From assembly GCA_016713585.1 (NCBI GenBank), contig JADJOV010000003.1, positions 62,001-126,000 of the forward strand: DNA of 64,000 bases. The letters run 5' to 3'. The notes beneath the pieces are model-generated. The model was not told where the DNA came from, made no database searches, and worked only from the letters and a program-made list of their open reading frames with translations. Shown here piece after piece: positions 33,854 to 42,650 of this stretch (position 1 is its first letter; each line of letters starts with the position of its first letter). The stretch is from Bdellovibrionales bacterium. GTDB lineage: Bacteria > Bdellovibrionota > Bdellovibrionia > Bdellovibrionales > Bdellovibrionaceae. The position numbers and the translations under genes are program-made.

Positions 33854-33881
33854 CTTTCGGCGAATTTATGTGAAAACTTTA
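33854..33881 (-). promoter_or_regulatory. Sigma-28 (FliA)-like promoter for the hybrid/lipoprotein operon
   Basis: On the minus strand a perfect -35 TAAAGTTT (33881-33874) is followed after 12 bases by GCCGAAAG (33861-33854), six of eight matches to the GCCGATAA consensus. The consensus spacer is 11. Transcription would begin near 33847, about 80 bases before the ATG at 33767. The sequence match is direct; control by a flagellar sigma factor is inferred. Confidence 0.55.
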
Positions 33882-33972
33882 CTGATTTTTGGATTTTGTC
33901 TCAGAAAAATTCGATTGCTGGTCCTTTTTGAGACTCAATACAAAGGGCTTGCATATTGAAATTGGATAGAAA

Positions 33973-34947
33973 CTACAACTGAGAAGTATGATCGAAATGA
34001 GATTGCCTCAGAGTAAGGTTCTCTCTTGAGGGCATAGATTTTGTGAGTTGGCTTGACTCCGAAAAGTCCACATTGAGTCCGATATCAAACCGTGAGTCTT
34101 GAGTTTGAATTGATCTCACGCGATGAGCTGTGGGAGGTCTTGGTTTCTGAAGCTGCGGTGACCAGTTTTCAACTAAAATCTTAAGCTCGGAATTGAGTTC
34201 GTGGACTTCTGCCCGGAGCGTCTCGTTTGCGATTCTTAAGTTTTGATACTTGTAGATTAACCACTGAATGGCAAAAAAGTTTGCCCTGATTTTTTTCTTA
34301 AATGAAACCTTTGAATTTAAGATCTCAGCTTTCCTTGAATTCAATACCGCAACTCTTCTATTGGCATAGGCTTCCCGTCTGATCTTGACTTGCTGGCGGT
34401 ACTCGTCGATGGCCTCAAATATTCGTGCCGACCCCCAGGCCAGCAGGGATATCGTGATTCCCGCGATTTTGGCATACAGAGTGGTTGCCAGCTTTCCACC
34501 AGTTTTAGTGAACTCATTCGCCAGTCCATGAAGCTTACTCAGCAGCATCGCAATGAATTGAGTTGCCATTCCAGTGAGATTAGCGACCAATCTAGTAGTC
34601 GTTTTAAAGAGTTTAGTTGAGAAATCAATTGAAGCAGCTCCGCGGGAGACCCCCACCTGAATCAAAGTCTTTGATTGCGATATGACGTTTCTAGCTCCTC
34701 GAGCGGCTAATGGTTTCCAAAGCTGAATGACTTGAGTTGCCTTTAGAATGTCATAAAGAGAATAGGCGAATATTAAAATGGCTGTGACAAAGATAGAGAG
34801 ACTTCCAAATGTGACAGAACTTGGCAAGAGGTGGGAGGCTTTGATTGCCAAAAGCACACTTACATATAAAATTGCCAAAATATTTTTTCCACAGTAATGA
34901 TTCGTGAAAACTGACGAAAAGCTAGAGTCCAGAAGATCAAATCCCAT
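33973..34947 (-). CDS. Membrane protein of unknown function with long helical region
   Basis: A 324-residue protein starting directly at the end of lgt (the ATG at 34947 touches the lgt stop). Two hydrophobic helices occur near the N-terminus (about 24-41 and 46-67: NILAILYVSVLLAIKA, IFVTAILIFAYSLYDIL). A long amphipathic region (75-180) follows, with TRLVANLTGMATQFIAML and a further hydrophobic stretch ITISLLAWG. A basic coiled coil (200-260, ANRRVAVLNSRKAEILN, NETLRAEVHELNSELKIL) and a disordered Ser/Gln/Arg tail complete it. I recognise no family. It is co-transcribed with lgt and lies just upstream of the giant-lipoprotein operon. Confidence 0.7.
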   Translation of the reverse strand: MGFDLLDSSFSSVFTNHYCGKNILAILYVSVLLAIKASHLLPSSVTFGSLSIFVTAILIFAYSLYDILKATQVIQLWKPLAARGARNVISQSKTLIQVGVSRGAASIDFSTKLFKTTTRLVANLTGMATQFIAMLLSKLHGLANEFTKTGGKLATTLYAKIAGITISLLAWGSARIFEAIDEYRQQVKIRREAYANRRVAVLNSRKAEILNSKVSFKKKIRANFFAIQWLIYKYQNLRIANETLRAEVHELNSELKILVENWSPQLQKPRPPTAHRVRSIQTQDSRFDIGLNVDFSESSQLTKSMPSRENLTLRQSHFDHTSQL

Positions 34948-35751
34948 CTAAAGTTTTGTTTTCAGTTTAGTGTCCAATGGATTACTTCGAACAGTTCTTA
35001 AGAATAGGTAGTAGCCGACAACGACGTATGGAATTGATAACAGCTGGCCCAAATTCAAGACCATTGTGGACTCAAAGGCTTCTTGATTTTCTTTCAGAAA
35101 CTCAAGAAAAATTCGAGCGGTGAAAATGCCTGCCAAAGTCCAGCCAAATAAAAACCCATTGGGTGGATTGAACTTGAATCGACGGTACCAATAGATTCCA
35201 CCTGCCCAGACAAATAGGTAACAGAGACTTTCGTAGATTTGAGTTGGATGCCTCGGAATTTTGTCGACCTGCTCAAAGATAAAAGACCATGGTAAATCGG
35301 TGGGGCGACCAATTATCTCGCTATTCATTAGATTTCCAAGCCGAATAAACGCACCAGTCAAGGCGACAGGAACAGCCAGCCTGTCCAAAAGCCAGAAGAG
35401 TTTAAACTCGGGGTTCTTTTTTACAAACAAAATGACGGCAATGATTACACCGAGGGCACCCCCATGGGAAGCAAGGCCTCCTCGCCAAATTTGAGGAATT
35501 TCCAAGAGGTGTTCACTATAATATCCCCACTCATAAAAAAAACAGTGACCGAGTCTAGCCCCCAAGCCTGTTCCAACAAGCAGGTGAATCAGTAACGAGT
35601 CCAATTTAGCGATGGGCATCTTTTCCACTCGACAGATTTTTTGCATAAAAAGGAAGCCCAGAAAGAAACCTGTCATAAACAAAAGTCCGTACCACCGGAC
35701 CTGGATTGGGCCGATTGAGAAAATAATTGGACTGACACTCCAGTTAATCAT
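34948..35751 (-). CDS. lgt: Phosphatidylglycerol-prolipoprotein diacylglyceryl transferase
   Basis: Lgt transfers diacylglycerol from phosphatidylglycerol to the lipobox Cys of prolipoproteins in the inner membrane. The 267-residue length and multi-helix profile fit. Recognisable blocks are QVRWYGLLFMTGFFLGF near the start, GARLGHCFFYEWGYY, WRGGLASHGGALGV (the conserved loop with His-Gly-Gly), GAFIRLGNLMNSEIIGRPTD (the Lgt signature with Arg, Asn and Glu), and HPTQIYESL. It follows the REC-HD gene by about 15 bases and abuts the next gene, forming a small operon. Its location beside an operon of giant lipoproteins is suggestive, but Lgt is essential for all lipoproteins. Confidence 0.97.
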   Translation of the reverse strand: MINWSVSPIIFSIGPIQVRWYGLLFMTGFFLGFLFMQKICRVEKMPIAKLDSLLIHLLVGTGLGARLGHCFFYEWGYYSEHLLEIPQIWRGGLASHGGALGVIIAVILFVKKNPEFKLFWLLDRLAVPVALTGAFIRLGNLMNSEIIGRPTDLPWSFIFEQVDKIPRHPTQIYESLCYLFVWAGGIYWYRRFKFNPPNGFLFGWTLAGIFTARIFLEFLKENQEAFESTMVLNLGQLLSIPYVVVGYYLFLRTVRSNPLDTKLKTKL

Positions 35752-35765
35752 TAGGGATTTCTTTT

Positions 35766-37138
35766 TTATTTTTTTAGGTTTTCGATGAGCAGCTTCATTG
35801 GGTTTGCCAAATGGGGAAAAGGGGCTAACTCCTTTTCCAAGTTTTGAAGCGCCAGAATAAAGGAGTGCTTGTCCTTATGTTCAAAAATCATTGAGGCGGC
35901 TTCATGGGCTACGATAAAAACAGCAGCCAAAGAGCTGAGTTTATCGCCTTTGAGTCCACCTGGAAAGCCGATTCCAGTCGGCCACTCGTGATGGATCTCA
36001 ATGATCTCGAGAACCTCACTTGGGCAGCTCGGCCATCCTTTTAAGATTTTTTTTGTTTCGGCGATATGACCCACAATGGTCGCCTGATCTGTCTTATTGG
36101 TTGCAGACTGAGCTCGGATGGCTCGAGTTATTCGCCACTCATTTCTAATGTGGTACTCAGACAGCCCGAGGTCGTGCAAAATGGCCGCGTAGGTTAGAAT
36201 TAATGCGGACCTGTCTTTTGGAAGCCGAAGAGGAGCCTCCATCACTAGAATATTGCAGAATAGGGAAATAACAATAGCGTGGGTTTTATCCGCAGAGGCT
36301 TTATCAGAAAGAACCCAGGACATAAGGTCTTTGAGGATCGCATTCCTTTGTGTGATTGAAAAAACAGTTTTGAGATTTTTATTTGTTTGCTCAATAAGGG
36401 CTGCATTCGATACAAGTCCGTTCAGACCCATTTTAACTAAATCGTTTATGGTTTCTGCCAGTTCGAACCTATGACTTAATCCTTGTTCTGGAAGTATCAA
36501 GGATTCAAAGACAGATTTCTGCAAGACGCTCAGAACCGACTCTAGATTTTCTCGCGGTATAAACAGTTGCGAAATTTGTTTACCCAGCAGACGTTCTTCA
36601 TCACTTTGAGTGAGTTTATAATCAGAATTGAAAAATTTCACAAAATGATCTGGTCCAATCATGACAAATAGATCGGAAGCTATCGGTGAAAGTCGTATCG
36701 CTGTTTTCGAGCTGAGGCCGACATATTCTTTCTTAGATTCTTTTGTTTGGGATTCATGACTCATGGATTCCGGAACATTGAGATATGGTCCGAAAACTTT
36801 ACGCATCTCATTTTCATCGAAGGGTTTTTGTAGATATCCGGTTCCTGCAGCACCTGTGATGTCGGGATGATCCGACTTTTCATCGCTTGTCATAAGGACA
36901 AAAACGGCTTTGTCGGCAAGGCTTGGACGGCCGAAAAAACGACCTTTCCATTTCCAGATGGCATATTGAAATCTGAAATGACAACATCAAAGGTTTCTTG
37001 AGCAAGTTTTTCTGCGGCCTGATTGCCTGACGCTGCCTCCTGTTGATCGACCGTGAATTGATTCGCGATTAAGAGCCCTACAAGTTCTCGAAGATCAGGG
37101 TCATCATCGACAATTAGAAGTTTTGGACGTTTACTCAT
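35766..37138 (-). CDS. Response regulator with REC and HD-GYP-like domains (one frameshift)
   Basis: A two-domain regulator of about 457 residues, read as 37138-36890 and 36893-35766; one base restored near 36925 joins them (LPDKAVFVLMTSDE). The ATG at 37138 has GGTGGG upstream. The REC domain shows LLIVDDDPDLREL (acidic pocket), ISDFNMPSGNG (phosphoacceptor Asp), MTSDE and YLQKPFD (conserved Lys). A middle segment of about 130 residues contains VMIGPDHFVKFFN and is not recognised. The C-terminal HD domain has AAILHDLGLSEYHI, GHIAETKKILKG and IHHEWPTGIGFPGGL, like HD-GYP phosphodiesterases but with GFP in place of GYP. It may bind or cleave cyclic di-GMP; activity is uncertain. It is the first gene of the lgt operon. 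Confidence 0.85.
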
Positions 37139-37350
37139 ATTCGACCCACCGTTGGCGCATCCTAAGATCGCAGCGAAATTAATTGATATCAGCTATTCTG
37201 ATTTAAATAGATCTCAGTTGATCATAGTCTTGAAAGGTGAAATTTGGAATTTGATTGATTCTTCTTGCAAGTTCTTCCCGACTTAGGTCAGAGTGCAGGG
37301 GGCGAAAATGAGTGTTTGAATAGGTCTTTTAACAATGAAAGGATTTTGAT

Positions 37351-38385
37351 GTGAAGCAGCGGGATCAATATTTGTATTCAAAGATAACGTTTTTGGCGTT
37401 TTTTGGTCTAATTCTCTTCCTATCATTTCGAATTGCGGCCTCATTTCTTGTGGCCGTTTTGATGGGGGGGCTGATTGCTCATGCCTTAAGGCCTGTTCAG
37501 AGGATCCGATTTCTAAAGAGTTTAAAGCGATCCACGAGCGCATATATTGTTTTTATCGGATTGATTTTTGTTGTCGTCCTCCCGCTGACACTTTTTGGTT
37601 TCAATCTCATTCAGCAGGGAATTCAGTTTAGGAATTATCTTTCCTTTCATGAACTTCCCACGTTTCAATCCCTGATTGAGACTTTGAGGTCCTGGCCATT
37701 AGTTAATTTTTTCATCGAAGATCCTGTTCAGTTACAGAATCAATTAAGAACCTGGGTTTCGGAACTTGGTGCTTGGGTGAGCTCCATAGCGATGAGTCAA
37801 GCTTCTGAGATTCCCTCCCTTTTGATTCAGCTGGTTATTGTCCTCATCAGCTGCCTGGTGTTTTTGATTGACGGAGATCGATTTATTGCCTGGTTGTCGG
37901 CAAGGGTTCCTCTCGAAGTTGAGATTAAGAATGCACTTATAAGGTCTTTCAGCATGAGTTCAAAGAGTGCAGTTTGGGCCACTCTTGCTGCTTCCGGAGT
38001 CCAGGCGATTGTTATGTTTTTTGGATTCTTGGCTCTTAATGTTCAGGGGGCAGTGCTTGCAGCCGGGACGACTTTTATTTTTGCATTTATTCCGTTTTTA
38101 GGTGCGGTTCCAGTTTGGATTGTTGGAGCCCTTTATCTGTATGTACAAGGATCATTGATTAAGGTTGTTTTCATGGTTGTGATCGGTTTGACGGCAAGTC
38201 TGACTGATAACGTTGTTCGGGCCATCATTCTGAAGGGCCCGAGTGGCCTCCATCCACTCGTGGGTGTTATTGCGGTATTCGGGGGGATGCAGCTTTTTGG
38301 ATTTTTTGGAGTCCTCATTGGACCAATTATTGCGGCCCTCCTGATTACAATGAGCGACGTATGGCCCCAAGTTTGGGAAAAATAA
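37351..38385 (+). CDS. AI-2E/PerM family membrane permease
   Basis: A 344-residue multi-helix inner-membrane protein of the AI-2E (UPF0118, PerM/YdiK) family. It starts at a GTG at 37351 after AAAGGA. Family features include the paired N-terminal helices (LAFFGLILFLSFRIAASF, LVAVLMGGLIAHALRPVQ), a polar periplasmic loop (about 85-145), and the C-terminal core FIPFLGAVPVW, DNVVRAIILKG, HPLVGVIAVFGG and FGFFGVLIGPIIAA. Substrates are not defined for most members; some export quorum signals or act as Na+/H+ antiporters. It is divergent from the REC-HD gene with a 212-base gap that should hold both promoters. Confidence 0.92.
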   Translation: MKQRDQYLYSKITFLAFFGLILFLSFRIAASFLVAVLMGGLIAHALRPVQRIRFLKSLKRSTSAYIVFIGLIFVVVLPLTLFGFNLIQQGIQFRNYLSFHELPTFQSLIETLRSWPLVNFFIEDPVQLQNQLRTWVSELGAWVSSIAMSQASEIPSLLIQLVIVLISCLVFLIDGDRFIAWLSARVPLEVEIKNALIRSFSMSSKSAVWATLAASGVQAIVMFFGFLALNVQGAVLAAGTTFIFAFIPFLGAVPVWIVGALYLYVQGSLIKVVFMVVIGLTASLTDNVVRAIILKGPSGLHPLVGVIAVFGGMQLFGFFGVLIGPIIAALLITMSDVWPQVWEK

Positions 38386-38614
38386 CATCTGCTTTTTGAA
38401 TCTAGAACAAAAACTGTCTCTTCAGACGAGCCTTGACGCTTCCATTTGTCCCAGACTGAGACGGCTGAAGTCAAAATCATTCATAAAAACAATATGTTGG
38501 CTGGATTTAAAAATTTGGGCACGACTCTCGCAGTGAATCAGCCTGAGAGAGTGTTAGGTTTCACGATGAATAAGGAAGCCGGGCCGAAAGGTTTTGATCA
38601 CCAGGAGAGAAGTT

Positions 38615-39442
38615 ATGAATCATAGTATTCTTCTAAGTTCGAGAGATCAGAAGATGGAGAGGACTCAGCTCAAGCAGAGGAGGTTGACCAACAATACAAT
38701 TTCAATTGTTTTGGGGCTCGGATTCTTGGCGATGGGGCTGGCTGGGTGTAATAGTAAGAGCTCTGCTCCTGAGGCAGCACCTGTGGCAGTTGTTGCAACA
38801 ACAACGCCTCCTCCTCGAGTGGCAGAGGGCGGTGGATATAATTCTGCTGATTGGGAAGGGAGTGGTCAGACTGTGACCTTTGTGCCAGAATCTTTTTCGA
38901 CCTTTAACTCTTATGTGGGGACTCATCCCCTGAATGAGCCGAGCAATTACAAGATAAACATCAAGTTGGAACTAGTTGGTGGGCTCCTCATTTTGGGCGG
39001 CAAAATCAAGATAGGTTACACAGATGTGGGAAATTGGTACGAAGGAATTATGGAAACCGGAGTTGGACGCAATTCGAAATGTTCGAACTGTCATGATAAC
39101 AATGTCTATGAAGCTGCATACAATTACTATTATATGGATGGAACGAATAGAATTTTTTCTGGGTACTTTCAGGACAGACTTGGGGCCATTATTCTTGTTC
39201 TTGAACCTGCGCAAGGCTCTGGAGACGGTGATGGCGGAACTTACAAGGGCGCTGTATTCTATAGGAATTTCGCTCAATCTGTCGAGCCTCAAAGTGCAGA
39301 ACGCAAATGCTGGTTTATCAGAGAAGGCGCATACGATTGTCGATCTTCCGCGTTGGTTTACAAATCGAGCTACACTTCGTTTGATAACTACACCAAGCTT
39401 GGGACCTTTACGGGAATTGATCCCGCTAAGATTTTAAAATAG
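38615..39442 (+). CDS. Lipoprotein of unknown function with a single CxxCH motif
   Basis: About 275 residues from the ATG at 38615, preceded by AGGAGAG at good spacing; an in-frame ATG at 38594 is less well placed. The N-terminus has a long polar lead, then SIVLGLGFLAMGLAGC with an ideal lipobox. An Ala/Pro/Thr-rich linker follows. The mature domain has beta-type segments and NSKCSNCHDN, a CxxCH motif that would bind heme c if exported and matured; no second heme ligand is evident, so it may instead be a simple disulfide. Further Cys lie in ERKCWFIREGAYDCRSS. The gene stands alone. I recognise no family. Confidence 0.72.
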   Translation: MNHSILLSSRDQKMERTQLKQRRLTNNTISIVLGLGFLAMGLAGCNSKSSAPEAAPVAVVATTTPPPRVAEGGGYNSADWEGSGQTVTFVPESFSTFNSYVGTHPLNEPSNYKINIKLELVGGLLILGGKIKIGYTDVGNWYEGIMETGVGRNSKCSNCHDNNVYEAAYNYYYMDGTNRIFSGYFQDRLGAIILVLEPAQGSGDGDGGTYKGAVFYRNFAQSVEPQSAERKCWFIREGAYDCRSSALVYKSSYTSFDNYTKLGTFTGIDPAKILK

Positions 39443-39571
39443 GCTGAGCGACGATTGCCCAGGCATCCCTTGATTGGCATATTTGAATCTGAATCTGATT
39501 CTGGCTTTGGCGGAGTGACTTCCTGGGATTAGCATCTTGACTTAGCTGAGGATTTTCCCTCTAATGGTTTT

Positions 39572-40441
39572 ATGGAAATTCCACTTTGGATTGAGTTTTT
39601 TGAGGATTTACAGCATATCCGAGGACGATCACTCAATACAGTTCTTGCCTATCGTCGGGATTTGGAGTTTTGGAAGGCCTACTCTGATCCATCTCATTCT
39701 GTGATGGGATTTTATGATTTTCTTAAGCAACAAAATCTTTCAGTGAGATCCCAGGCTCGGATCATTTCAAGCCTGAGAACCTATTTTCGCTTCTGTGAAA
39801 GTCGAGGTCAGAAATCCCCCGAGCTGAGGGAGCTTCGCCCGCCGAAAGTGAAGGCAAAGTTGCCCCACGCAATCACCCCAGAAGAGTTCCAGAGATTGTT
39901 TCAAGCCAGTGAAGTTCCTGATCGGCCCAAAACCATTCGCAACCAAATGACTTTGTTGTTTCTTTATGGTCTTGGGTGTCGAGTGAGCGAACTTATTGAA
40001 CTGGATTTAGCGGATTTTCATCCGACAGAACGATGGGTGAAGATCGTTGGAAAGGGCAAAAAAGAGCGGCTAGTTCCGTTGACGGAGCTATTGGTTCGTC
40101 AGCTAGATAGCTACGTTAAGGAGTCACGGCCTTCCTTGGTGAAGGAAAATACAGCAAGCTTGCTAATTAATGACCGGGGGCACCGTCCCTCTCGAGTTGA
40201 TATCTGGCGCTGGCTTGCAGCCTGGTCTGTTCGCGCAGGGTTTCCTGAGCCCGTTCACCCTCACCGTTTTCGCCATGGATGTGCCACAGCACTTCTTGAT
40301 GGGGGTGCAGACCTTCGCTCGATTCAATTGATTTTGGGTCATGCGAGTCTACAGACCACCCAGATCTATACGAATGTTTCGACTCAAAATTTGACTGCAG
40401 CGATCGATGAGTCTCATCCCTTATCAAGGGTCAAAAAATAA
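39572..40441 (+). CDS. Tyrosine recombinase XerC/XerD-like
   Basis: A 289-residue site-specific recombinase of the Xer type, which resolves chromosome dimers at dif with FtsK. The N-terminal SAM-like domain (SLNTVLAYRRDLEFW, ISSLRTYFRFCESRG) is followed by the catalytic domain. All active residues are visible: Arg in GLGCRVSELIEL, Lys in GKGKKERLVPL, His and Arg in HPHRFRHGCAT, His in LILGHASLQTTQIY, and the Tyr of TQIYTNV. Length and motif spacing match XerC/XerD and not integrases of mobile elements, and no phage genes are near. I cannot tell XerC from XerD without a second copy for comparison. Confidence 0.95.
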   Translation: MEIPLWIEFFEDLQHIRGRSLNTVLAYRRDLEFWKAYSDPSHSVMGFYDFLKQQNLSVRSQARIISSLRTYFRFCESRGQKSPELRELRPPKVKAKLPHAITPEEFQRLFQASEVPDRPKTIRNQMTLLFLYGLGCRVSELIELDLADFHPTERWVKIVGKGKKERLVPLTELLVRQLDSYVKESRPSLVKENTASLLINDRGHRPSRVDIWRWLAAWSVRAGFPEPVHPHRFRHGCATALLDGGADLRSIQLILGHASLQTTQIYTNVSTQNLTAAIDESHPLSRVKK

Positions 40442-40449
40442 ATTCAATT

Positions 40450-40983
40450 TCAATTTGAACCATTATTAGACCCACCGTCAGACTCAACTTTGGATTCAAA
40501 ATTAGATTCATAAGGGGCTTCCGCACTTTCCTGGGCTGTCCCTTGCGCCTGTGTATTTTCTGAAATCTCTTGTGGAGCCACGACTACGGCATTGCTCTCT
40601 TCGACTTGGCGGATTGGCAATTTCTTCGTTGGAATTAGCTTTTCAGGAAGTTTCTGACCTCTGGCCGCTCCCTTGAGGGGTTTAGTCTTACGGGTTGCTT
40701 TTTCATCTGCAAGACTCTTTTTATCTCCGGCAAGACTCTTTAGTTCTTGATCGTAAGTCGATTTCAGGTCCGAGAGCTTTGTTTGGTACTCCTTGCGAAT
40801 TTCCTGAATTCGCTGAGTTCGAGCCTGATTGACGCAACTTTGATAGGTCTGGACCGCAACTTCTTTGGCCTGCGCGCGGCAACTGCCTTCGATGGTTCCC
40901 TCGGCCCTGGCGAAATCCAGACTCAGGATTGTCAAAGTCGAAAAAACTACCAGATTCGCTAATTTTGAATGAGCTCGAGGCAT
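40450..40983 (-). CDS. Secreted coiled-coil protein of unknown function
   Basis: A 177-residue protein starting at an ATG at 40983 seven bases after AAGGA. The signal peptide is LANLVVFSTLTILSLDFARA. The mature N-terminal half is a charged helix with two Cys (GSCRAQAKEVAVQTYQSC) and a Lys/Asp-rich coil (YQTKLSDLKSTYDQELK). The C-terminal half is basic, then low complexity and acidic (ESAEAPYESNFESKVES), ending in Asn/Gly/Ser. No family is recognised. It is convergent with the Xer gene, eight bases apart, without a clear terminator. Confidence 0.72.
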   Translation of the reverse strand: MPRAHSKLANLVVFSTLTILSLDFARAEGTIEGSCRAQAKEVAVQTYQSCVNQARTQRIQEIRKEYQTKLSDLKSTYDQELKSLAGDKKSLADEKATRKTKPLKGAARGQKLPEKLIPTKKLPIRQVEESNAVVVAPQEISENTQAQGTAQESAEAPYESNFESKVESDGGSNNGSN

Positions 40984-41109
40984 AGTAAAGTCCTTTTGTT
41001 AAGCAGTCGGACAATAGCTGCAATTCGAAAATCAAACAAGATGTCAAGATTCTAACACCCAAAAGTAGCTAAAAAGTACGTGGCTGGAATTTGTTCAGGA
41101 GTAAATAAT

Positions 41110-42636
41110 TCAGAGTGAAGGGCGAGAGGCGAAGCCTTTCGCTTTGTGACCTCGCCGAGAAGTCTTTGAAGGGTTTCGTTTTCTTAATCTCTTCTTGGTT
41201 GGAGACGCTTGCTGAGAGACAATTTCAAGTGAGTTCATACTTTGATTGGAAATTTTTCTGCCGCCGTCCAATAGTGACAACTTTCGATAGGTGATACTCT
41301 GGCCATCTTTTTCAAAACTGGTTTCTTTTGTATCGATCCACTGAGCTCGCTCTAACATCGTGACGAGTTTTTCAAATTCTCCCCGTGAAACGGAAAGATT
41401 ATCTTCTTCAAGCAATTGGAATAGCTTCCCTGTCGCTAGTCCGGAGTGATGCCCCAGATGGCGAAGCATTTCCTTGACAGCTTGCTGCTCATTTGTGGAG
41501 AGAGGTCGCTTTGTTGTCATCGAATCGGTTCTGAGCGGTTGACAAAGGTCACATTGACCGCACGGGAGACCAGAATCATTCTGATCACCAAAATGGGCGA
41601 CTAACTGAACCATTCTGCATTTACCAGAGCTCGCAAAAGACAGCATTTGCTTCAATTGTTTCTGTTTAAGAATTCTTTGCTGTTGATAAGATTTATCCCA
41701 ACTTTCTTTCCCACGAGAGATATTTTCATCAGCATCAATGATGACTCCCCCATGGACCCAAAGCTGCTCCAAGGCCCTTTCAAAAATTTCGGAATCCATG
41801 GAAGGCAAGTTTTTATGGATTTCATTTTTTGGAACTTTTTGGGTCCTCAGTTGTGCAAATACGGCCTGGAGCTTAATCGGATCAGGGTAATTGAGTTCGA
41901 AAAAAAACTCGTGGGTTTTCTGATCCACATAGGAATATAGAAGAAGAGCTTGGCTTGGCTTTCCATCCCGGCCAGCCCTGCCAATTTCCTGGTAGTAGCC
42001 TTCAACACTTGCCGGCATTGCTGCGTGAATCACGGTTCGGATATTTGGTTTATCAATACCCATTCCAAAAGCAACTGTGGCCACCATGACGTCGAGTTGG
42101 TCATTTAAAAATTCGGACTGGACTTTTTCTCTCGATTGGGCGGACATTCCTGCGTGGTAGGATCTGGTCCTAAATTTTTTTGATAATTTTTCGGTCAGTT
42201 CGTCAGTTTTTTTTCTGGTCGGGGCATAGACAATCGCCGGAAGTCTATTTGGTTTTCTTAAAATTGTTAAAATCGCATCGGCTCGAGCCGCCGGATTGAG
42301 GTCAACGATCTCAATTCCAATATTGCTGCGTCGAAAACCCTGAATAATTCTTTTTTCTGATTTCAAGCCCAATTGTCGACAAATATCGTCTTGGACGGTC
42401 GGTGTGGCTGTGGCCGTCAAGGCTATAACCGGAGCTGGACGCAGAGAACTCAGACGCTCGCCAAGAATCCGGTAATCAGGTCTAAAATCATGCCCCCATT
42501 GAGAAATACAATGAGCTTCATCGATGGCAATCAAAGTGGGTGGCCGTCTGACTAAAAATTCAGGAAACCCTGGCACGGATAAGCGTTCTGGCGCAATAAA
42601 CAGGAAATCCAATTCGCCAGACAAATATTTTGACAC
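41110..42636 (-). CDS. recQ: RecQ helicase portion of a TopB-RecQ fusion (C-terminal part)
   Basis: This frame holds most of a RecQ ATP-dependent 3'-5' DNA helicase: LDFLFIAPERL, AIDEAHCISQWGHDFRP (motif II with the RecQ aromatic-rich loop), ALTATATPTVQDDI (motif III), ATVAFGMGIDKPN (motif V), YYQEIGRAGRDGKPS (motif VI). The RQC zinc site follows (GKCRMVQLVAHF, then CGQCDLC) and then a winged-helix region and a basic tail (KKRLRKRNPSKTSRR). Walker A lies in the upstream frame at the end of the topoisomerase gene, so this is not a complete helicase on its own. One missing A in the T4 run at 42628-42631 plus an in-frame TAA at 42653-42651 separate the two frames. Confidence 0.85.
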   Translation of the reverse strand: MSKYLSGELDFLFIAPERLSVPGFPEFLVRRPPTLIAIDEAHCISQWGHDFRPDYRILGERLSSLRPAPVIALTATATPTVQDDICRQLGLKSEKRIIQGFRRSNIGIEIVDLNPAARADAILTILRKPNRLPAIVYAPTRKKTDELTEKLSKKFRTRSYHAGMSAQSREKVQSEFLNDQLDVMVATVAFGMGIDKPNIRTVIHAAMPASVEGYYQEIGRAGRDGKPSQALLLYSYVDQKTHEFFFELNYPDPIKLQAVFAQLRTQKVPKNEIHKNLPSMDSEIFERALEQLWVHGGVIIDADENISRGKESWDKSYQQQRILKQKQLKQMLSFASSGKCRMVQLVAHFGDQNDSGLPCGQCDLCQPLRTDSMTTKRPLSTNEQQAVKEMLRHLGHHSGLATGKLFQLLEEDNLSVSRGEFEKLVTMLERAQWIDTKETSFEKDGQSITYRKLSLLDGGRKISNQSMNSLEIVSQQASPTKKRLRKRNPSKTSRRGHKAKGFASRPSL

Positions 42637-42650
42637 ACCTGTCTTGATTC

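Noticed and set aside
39485..39512. GAATCTGAATCTGATTCTGG repeat upstream of the Xer gene as a possible dif or recombination site
   Set aside because: It is only a short direct repeat, lacks the 28-base dif layout of two 11-base arms with a 6-base centre, and has no other support.
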